In this document: positions 57,216 through 64,000 of the stretch, piece after piece | Layout of the letters: each line of letters opens with the position of its first letter | How positions within the stretch are numbered: position 1 is the stretch's first letter | Source of the DNA: Gnetum montanum | Taxonomy: Eukaryota; Streptophyta; Gnetopsida; Gnetales; Gnetaceae | Direction: 5' to 3' | DNA: 64,000 nucleotides | Assembly (NCBI GenBank): GCA_015680685.1 | Contig: MNCI01009202.1 | Span: 61,270 to 125,269, forward strand | Program-made: the position numbers and the translations under genes | The notes under the pieces: generated by a model | What the model saw: the letters and a program-made list of their open reading frames with translations, nothing else | Told to the model about the DNA's origin: nothing | The model's database searches: none

Positions 57216-58569
57216 ATTTTCTGAGACTGACCCTTTTGCCTGTTTTAATTTTCGGTGGGTTTAATTTGTTTTTTCTTCGTATCCGCTGAAACAGTTGCGT
57301 TCTTAAATTTCTGGTGACTGCCTTAATTCCAGAAGTGAAATTAATGGAAATTTTTTTTCCCTCCATTATTAAAGTTTGGCGCACATTGGAGGGCAACATC
57401 AGCAAGTTAGCATTATGAGCCCTTCGAACTATTTATAGTGAGATTTGGACCGAAAACGTTGTGCAGTTTTCATTTCATAATGTTCCATCATCATTCTCTG
57501 TTCTACTGAATCCCTCTTCTGTGTGGCAGTTGTTATATTGTTGTCAATAGAAAATTTTCCTGCTTAAAATCCTTGTATTAAGGAGCTTACCTATCATGGT
57601 AAGCTGCCTTTGCTCTAGCTAATTGCTGAATTGAGTTACTTACATTGTGGGGTAAGGAAATCAATGGACTTTTGCCTTGTATTAAGGTTCTAAGGTTACC
57701 TTCTTTATTATATTATCTTTTAGCTTTGTTGAGGTTACTTTCTTTGGTTTCGTATTTTAGAATTTTGCTAATCCTACATACTTCATCATTGCATAGAAAA
57801 CCCCTATGGGTAGGGAACAGATAACCCATGCCCTTAAAGTGAGGAGCAACAATGACTCTAGAATGAAAAAGTAAGTTACCCCAAGTGAGTGAGGGGAGAA
57901 TAACTTAAGTATGAGCTCCCAAGAACAAGATTGGTTGTTTGCTTGTTGCTTTTCTGAAAATCAATGTCATGCCAATCGCTTCAGCAAGTCTACACCTCCA
58001 ATTAACATGAAGTCTATTTGAGTTTTCTCTTTTGAGTTAGAAGATGCTTGGCCCAAGCCCTTTGTATTGAAAATTTTTCTATAGAGCTCTTTCCAGAGGG
58101 TCACCTAACAAGACTCAACAAGTAAAGTATTGTATAGTACCAGTAGTAGTTAGAGCTATCTAAACCCCTACCATCTTCTTTGACTTTTGTCAAAACTAAT
58201 GTTGTTGGTGCTATGTCCGCAGCTTGTTACATTACAAAACAACTACTTATCAAATAAGTGTAAGAAAAAAATATAAACAAAATCATAATCAATAATAATT
58301 ACCATTTTTTATAGAAAACTTATCACCATTTTTCTAACTCCCACAAAGGTTTAACAAAGAAATCAACATTTAAACACCAAATTATAGAAGTTAAACTCTT
58401 CCAACAAACTCCGGTGACACTTATAATGAAAGTTAATTAATAAAATAAGAATAAAATAATCAATCTACCATGGTCCAACCTTAGCCAAGTGTAACTAATT
58501 AATGAGATAAGGTATTCATAAAATTCAAAGTTGCACATTATATCTACTAATCCATGAATGTGTTGTGAC
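57216..58569. other. Right outer arm of the inverted duplication and intergenic DNA
   Basis: 57216-57480 is the complement of 54330-54600 (3' flank of pseudogene 2); 57830-58110 is the complement of 53720-53980. No gene; 58230-58569 is AT-rich and unassigned. Confidence 0.5.
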
Positions 58570-59790
58570 TGCAGATAGCATGGAAAGGAAAACCCATGCA
58601 AGAAGAAGGACCATCTCAACAAATGGAGAAATGACCAAGAATGGAAAGGGGCTAAGAACAAGCCCAAGAAGAACCACTTGCAACCCATGCCATGGGTCCT
58701 CCTAGGGAAGAGGCTAAGGTGGAATCTATTCATTAGATATTAAAACCAGCAATAGTAATAGAACACTTCGACCAAGATGAGGCACCAACTTAGCAAGCAA
58801 ACCTTGAGGTGACCTTGACAAAAGCTTGCTTGAATCAAATTAGATTAAGGGAGGTCCAAACAATAGTGCTCCAAGAGTTAAACTTTGGCTATTTCCTAGA
58901 GCAAGTACATGACCAATTGAAGACTTCTCTCATGTGGCCAATTATCACTTCCATCGAGGAGTGCTATATGGGAGAGACATTCTTATTTTGGAACAATAGG
59001 TAGGCTGGTTCAATTGTCAAAATCAAGGACATCTTAGTGTCTTACTTAGTGCAGGCCCTTGCTAAAGTACTTAAGTTGCCAAAAACTAGAATGAATCTCG
59101 CTAAGATTCCAATGTAGGTGGACTCTAACATCAAAAAGGAATAGGAGTAACAGTGCTATGGTATTGACTGCAAGGAGTATGGTGCACTCACACTAGTAGA
59201 AAGAATTCACTATAAGATTGTAGCCTTTTACCTAAACCCCATGGTGAGGCCCAATAATATCATTACCTTTTCTTCTTGTGCTTACACTACTCTAACTGGG
59301 AGATTCCCTGTCAACTTTTCACAGCTGATCTATTTGGAGATAGAGAAGTGGTTTAAGGAAAATGAACATGAAAGGAAGACACTCCCCTTCCCATGCCTTA
59401 TCAGAAAACTCTATCAAAGGAGAGCTATGATCCACTATACAAATGATGTTGTCAGACACACTCCGACCACTAATTGGGTAGAGATGATGAAGGATAAGAT
59501 GCCTACAACAACCATTCAAGAAAAGGAGCAATAGTTACCATCTCCACCTGCTACTCAAATAACTGTGTCGAATGTCATTGCAACATCTCAATGGTTGCAT
59601 GTGTACCAAGAATGGCTCCTGAGCGAATAAGATTAATAAGGAGGCACAAGTGATGGAGACCCATCTATGTATTGACTAACAATGAGTCACCTAAATGAGG
59701 TGGCTCAAACAGTCAACTTGATGGGGGGAGGTGGATCTATTTTCTTAGCCCAATGAACATAGTTGTCCACGAGGTTAAATCTAGGCACTA
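58570..59790 (+). pseudogene. Fragment of the sense extra ORF (element G)
   Basis: Aligns with the N-terminal domain of element B's extra ORF: EGPSQQMEK near the start, VLQELNFGYFLEQVHDQLKT (58870), SLMWPIITSIEECYMGETFL, ALTLVERIHYKIVAFYLNP (59190), GRFPVNFSQLIYLEIEKWFK and LPFPCLIRKLYQR (59390), with 97 codons open from 59241. The mid-domain IDFS-type segment is degraded (IVKIKDILVSYLVQAL). No LTR, PBS or gag adjoins; it is cut on the right by the 3.5-kb repeat and on the left near 58570. It shows the domain extends to a TTNWVEMMKDKM segment that is not clear in B. Confidence 0.65.
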
Positions 59791-59905
59791 GAGAGGTCAT
59801 GGTATCTCTCGCAAGAACTAGAAAGAATAATCACAAGATAATCTAGGCACTAGAGAGGTTATATAATATCTTTGCCTAAGAACTAGAAAGAATAATCACA
59901 AGATA
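59779..59905 (+). repeat. 62/65-bp tandem duplication at the left edge of repeat copy 2
   Basis: ATCTAGGCACTAGAGAGGT ... ACTAGAAAGAATAATCACA at 59779-59840 recurs at 59841-59905 with several changes. Only the second unit matches the start of copy 1. Confidence 0.75.
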
Positions 59906-62559
59906 ACTCTATTATAAAAAGTATGAATGTGTATCTCTTGACTCCATCTTTATTTTCCTTAATTTTAAGTAAAGTAGGAAGTAGTGGTAGTCTTTATTTT
60001 ATTGTTGGTATGTCTACTTTGATGTATTAAGAGTTATAAGTATATTTATTTGAAGAGAAGGATCTTAAAAGATTAGGAATTAAGAAAATTGCTAAAATGA
60101 GTAAGAAAAGGCCAAGAGCCTTCATGTGTAGCTCATGCTCCAAGAGATAAAATCCTCCACAAAAAAAGTATAAATAGGGGTGAATCCCTCCCATTGTAAC
60201 TTGCCTTGCATTTTGAGTTAAAGTGAATAAAATCTCTCCCTTCATTTAATTCTTGAGTGTTCTTATATAAGATTTATATGCTTGGAAAAGCTTTTTTATA
60301 TTTTTTCTTTTTCTTTTATTTCATTCTTGTAGCATTGCTTGTTTAATTTGAGAAATAAATTCCCTTTCATGGGTTCTTCTCTCAAGTTCTTACAAATTCT
60401 CTAATAATCTCTTACATTTTCAAGAATTCTCACTTGTTTCTTACATGCATGTTTCAATTTCATGTTCTCCAACTTATGAAGTTAATTACATGTTTTCTCA
60501 TGTTAGTAATGAAGAATTAAAGAATTTAGGAGTAATGTTATATTCTATTTTATGGAATTTACTCTCTATTTACAGATTTAACCTGATTTCACCCTTATTT
60601 CATATTCATGTTCAAGGGTTTTAGTCCCTTCTGTGTTAATTTCATGTAAAAGCTCATAAATCTCTTTTCATGAGTTTGTTCCAAGCTTCTCTAACTTGTG
60701 AAAGTATTTTCTCATGTTTTTCTAATGTTCTTAAAATCATTTGAAGTGAATTAAGTGAAGATTCAAGAGTTCATGCATGTTTATGAGGGTTTTGTGCATT
60801 TTGTATATAAATGTTGAATTCAAGGCTCATTTGGTGTTTATCTTTTGATTCAAGCTTGTCTCACCATGTTTAGAGGATGTGTAGCATGTTTCTAGCCTTT
60901 ATTATTAAGTTTAGAGCATCATAGTTGCTCAGATTGCTTCTAAATTTATGTTTCAATGTCGTTCTCTATTTTCTACACAACCACGACTTCAACATGACTC
61001 ATGGTAAATATAGAGATATTTCCAAGTAATCATAACTTCACCATAACCTATGATGAGCAACCACAAGTTATGGTCAGAGACCATAACTTGTCGTCAAAGA
61101 TTTCTATAATCCTATAACTTGTTGCTTGTGGATCTAAATTTGAAGTATAAGAGGTACCATGGAGACCAAGATGTTTACAACAACCTAATTACAACTTGTA
61201 ACTAGCTTATGGTTTACTCAAAGTTTACTTTCTTCTATGTCTGATAGACCATGACCCATGGCAAGCTTGTGGTATAACAATACAACTTAACCATGACCTA
61301 TGGTAAAATGTCATGACTCATGGAATTACAAACCATAACTTCTCTATCGCTCATGGTCAATTTGTGGTAGCTGAAATCGTCTACGACAAAGCTAGAATTT
61401 CTAATACAACTAGTTCAGAGGGATCTTATTCTCCCGCTAACCTTTTACATGCTCTATAGTATCATACAAGGTAGCATCTCTAGGGCCAAAATAGCATATG
61501 ACAAGAAAAGCACAACTATATTGGCTTAATATTTTTAGCCAAATGTATTATTTATGATCATTAATTTTTTATAAAGGATACAATTTTCAAGATATTTCCT
61601 CACTAACATTGCAATGTCACTAGCAAGTTAGATTCTTCTTCCGACTCATGTGTTTCTTACAATAAATTTAGTGAAATCAAAAACCACAAAATTTATAGAT
61701 TTAATGTCTTCCCAAGTTTCCACTAGACCAAAAACATCAAAGTTTTCAAAGAAATGAATGTTATTTAATTAAATAAGTTTATTTGTAATTCTACCATTTA
61801 TATTAATAAATTCACACCTTAAAGGGAGTATACAGTTTTTTTTTTAAAAAAAAATTGAAATACTACTTATCTATACTTGTTACCATGTTGCTAACATTTA
61901 GGTATTCTATAAAACCCTTTTCATGAGCCTTCTTAATCTTCTTTCATTACTGAGTATTTTCTACAAGTTCTTTTCGAGTAAGATCCTTGTTTATCCAAAC
62001 TCTTTTTCCATTCTCATGTTTCTTCAAATGGCTTCTAAGTAAGAAAGTACTAAATTATTATTATTTTGATGTCAGTGATAATGTAGTATTAGAATTTTAT
62101 GTATAGCATTAGATTTCCTTATGTAGTCTCATACCTTATGTGAAATGATTAAGTCAAATATGAAAAGTGATTAGCATTGTAACTTTAGGTTACATATGCT
62201 TTATTGTTTTGAGGTTTGTTCATTATATAAAGTTGATAATGATATGTTACATATTATGCTTTGAAAGCTTGTAATAACAAATTTAAATGACATCATTACA
62301 ATAATAAAAGAAACTGTTACACAATAAGTAGATAGCTTTTTCTAATGCAATGCATGCCTTTCTAGTTGATAATGATATATTCTCTTCTTGCTTTGGAGAA
62401 ATTATTATTAAGATGTCAATACAACTATAGGTGATTGATATGCTTATTTGCTTGGTTTTATAGTTATTTAATTTGTTTATCATTACAAATTTTTGTACAT
62501 GATTTTGATTTTGCTACTAATGTATTTTGCATAATTTGTTGAATAAATCCTTTAGGTTT

Positions 62560-62775
62560 ATATAGACATAATAAAATATTAGTTTTAAATTTTATTTTTA
62601 ATAAAAATTATTTTATTTGATTTATTATTTATTTATTTTAGAGATTATGTGTTTGCTTGTTTTTGNCAGACATAATAAAATATTAGTTTCAAATTTTATT
62701 TTTAATAAAAATTATTTTATTTTATTTATTATTTATTTATTTTAGAGATTATGTGTTTGCTTGTTTTTTTAGTTG
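62560..62775 (+). repeat. About 103-bp tandem duplication with a single N between units
   Basis: AGACATAATAAAATATTAGT through GATTATGTGTTTGCTTGTTT occurs at about 62564-62662 and again at about 62668-62768 with one or two changes; the only ambiguous base in this part (N, 62666) lies exactly between them. Confidence 0.85.
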
Positions 62776-63386
62776 ATAATAACAACATGTTAAAGTGGAA
62801 ATGAAACATTGAATGTATTTAAAAAAATGTATTTGTTATTATATTAACTAATGTACATATGCATTGCTAGAATATGTTAAGGTGGACATAGATGTGCTTG
62901 TGATAAGTACATTATTGATATTTATTTTAATTTATTCAAGTATAGATTTTTGTACAAGCTTTATGCTTATTAATTTTGTTAATTTTATTAATGTTTATAG
63001 ATAGAGATAAAAGAACTGTAATAAAAGTAATTATCCATGTGACATGTGATTATATTTTTAAAACTATTATATTCAAAGACATATAAAGTAGTTGACAACA
63101 TGTTATTAGAAGAAAGAAAGTAATAAATAAAATTTATAAGAAAAAAAAATCAAATCGGAGAAAAGGAATTTGAAAAAAAAATATTAAAAGATAAAAATAC
63201 AAAGTGAAATAAAGGTAAACTTGAACATTTATCTCTTAATGTAACTAAATATTTTGTTTTCTAGATATATAGTATAAAAGAAGTAATACTAATTATTTGT
63301 TGTATAATAAAAGTTTATTTGTCTATGTATTTCAATTTGAAGCAAAAAAACACTTTAAGTACAGTACTTGAAGTTATGAACATCTA

Positions 63387-63914
63387 TGATGAGTGGCAAC
63401 TAGACCCTACACCCAATCATATGAATCACTAAGTGTTCGTGCACACGATCTAGTCGAATTTCATGGACTTATAGCCTTCTATTTATGTTGGTCTCTAGGA
63501 AGTGAAACTAACCATTGCAATCATTGTTTTCCAAATGACACTAAAGGTATGGTTTAAGTGTAACTGAGGCATATGATTTTTATCATTTTTACATTTTTCA
63601 CTTTAAGTTTCCTAAGGGTAAAGAATGATGTATAAAATAAAATAATTAAATTGCTAATTGAATCTAACTATCTACACCTAGCTAATCCTAACATAAGCAT
63701 TCGTTCCCACTTGTTGTACACATGCTGAACATGTTTAAGGCTACTCAATTACCAAACATTAAGCGTTATTGAGATTACCCAGCACCAAGCATATGCTCAA
63801 AGTTGTCGTACTTATGTGCTTAATTAATCATTATTTAATCTAGCTTAATTTAACTTAATTACTTAAAAAATTAAAGGATATTACATACAACATTAAATGC
63901 ATAAGTAAACAATT
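63387..63914 (-). repeat. Truncated Athila-like LTR in repeat copy 2
   Basis: Counterpart of 11891-12414, with family motifs CACACGATCTAGTCGAA and GAGATTACCCAGC. As in copy 1 it passes directly into gag-start sequence instead of U3. Confidence 0.65.
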
Positions 63915-64000
63915 AATTTGTTTCAAAGTGAGTGTATGATATTCTTGTTTGCATGGGCATACCCCAATCTTCTTTGTCATTGGTTCTATCATTGCCCTGT

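Larger units (their letters stand above)
53500..58230. repeat. Diverged inverted duplication around ankyrin-PGG pseudogenes 2 and 3
   Basis: The left arm (about 53500-55815) is matched by the reverse complement of the right arm (about 56340-58230). Pairs include TTGTTAGGTGACC with GGTCACCTAACAA (53731 and about 58100), CTTGGGCTAGGCATCTTCTA with its complement near 58040, the AGTAACTAGAAATTT-type 3' region, and the PGG exon. Centre near 55820. Arms are clearly diverged (roughly 70-85 percent). Confidence 0.7.
59859..64000 (+). repeat. 3.5-kb direct repeat, copy 2 (runs off the window)
   Basis: Same order as copy 1: TATA box 60169-60176, palindromic word cluster 60975-61375, truncated minus-strand Athila-like LTR from 63387 (TGATGAGTGGCAAC), and the same LTR-to-gag junction near 63915 with DEEDWGMP-type codons in the minus frame. 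The window ends before its right limit. No intact protein frame. Confidence 0.8.

Noticed and set aside
8706-64000. The two 3.5-kb repeats as LTRs of a single 51-kb retrotransposon
   Set aside because: They lack TG...CA ends, PBS and polypurine tract at the inner borders, and contain another element's LTR.

Overview
This is a window of nuclear DNA from a land plant with a large, transposon-rich genome. The evidence is three broken ankyrin/PGG-domain membrane-protein genes, tRNA-Asp-primed Athila-like Ty3 LTR retrotransposons, a Tat-lineage Ty3 element with a second RNase H domain, AT-rich intergenic DNA and short (80-130 nt) GT-AG introns. The old, eroded and mostly non-autonomous elements (LTR pairs roughly 88-94 percent identical by eye) would fit a gymnosperm, but that is inference. 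I see no bacterial or organellar gene and no intact host gene.

Layout. 1-1681: 5' end of a minus-strand Athila-like element (A). 2715-3739: solo LTR with exact 5-bp target duplications. 4538-6280: ankyrin-PGG pseudogene 1 (minus). 8706-12500: first copy of a 3.5-kb direct repeat, containing a 141-base assembly gap. It ends in a deleted Athila-like element (D, to about 13543). 13998-16927: the 3' half of another element (F). 17702-50988: a three-element nest. The host element B (plus strand, duplication GTTCT) has a Tat-lineage element T (18444-36017) inside its 5' LTR and a minus-strand Athila-like element C (40774-48578, duplication CACAC) inside its extra ORF. 51-58 kb: a tRNA-like/SINE remnant and a diverged inverted duplication of ankyrin-PGG pseudogenes 2 and 3. 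58.6-59.8 kb: a fragment (G) of the same extra ORF. 59859-64000: second copy of the 3.5-kb repeat.

What is most unusual. Element T carries, between protease and reverse transcriptase, about 6 kb of extra DNA holding an antisense gene (28980 down to 24664). It resolves into about seven exons. Three of its introns join in matching codon phase with consensus GT-AG ends, a fourth does so with a GC-AG intron, and a TATA box lies upstream. The block sits where Tat/Ogre elements are known to have a pol intron. Elements B, F and G carry a different, sense-strand extra ORF (plant-transposon-protein-like domain plus coiled coil) before the 3' LTR. B encodes only gag and this ORF, and C only gag and protease, so both would have needed proteins in trans.

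Nearly all in-frame stops in the T and B genes I checked are TGA, TAG or TAA where CGA, CAG or CAA is expected, the pattern left by deamination of methylated cytosine. No gene in the window looks able to make a full-length protein today.
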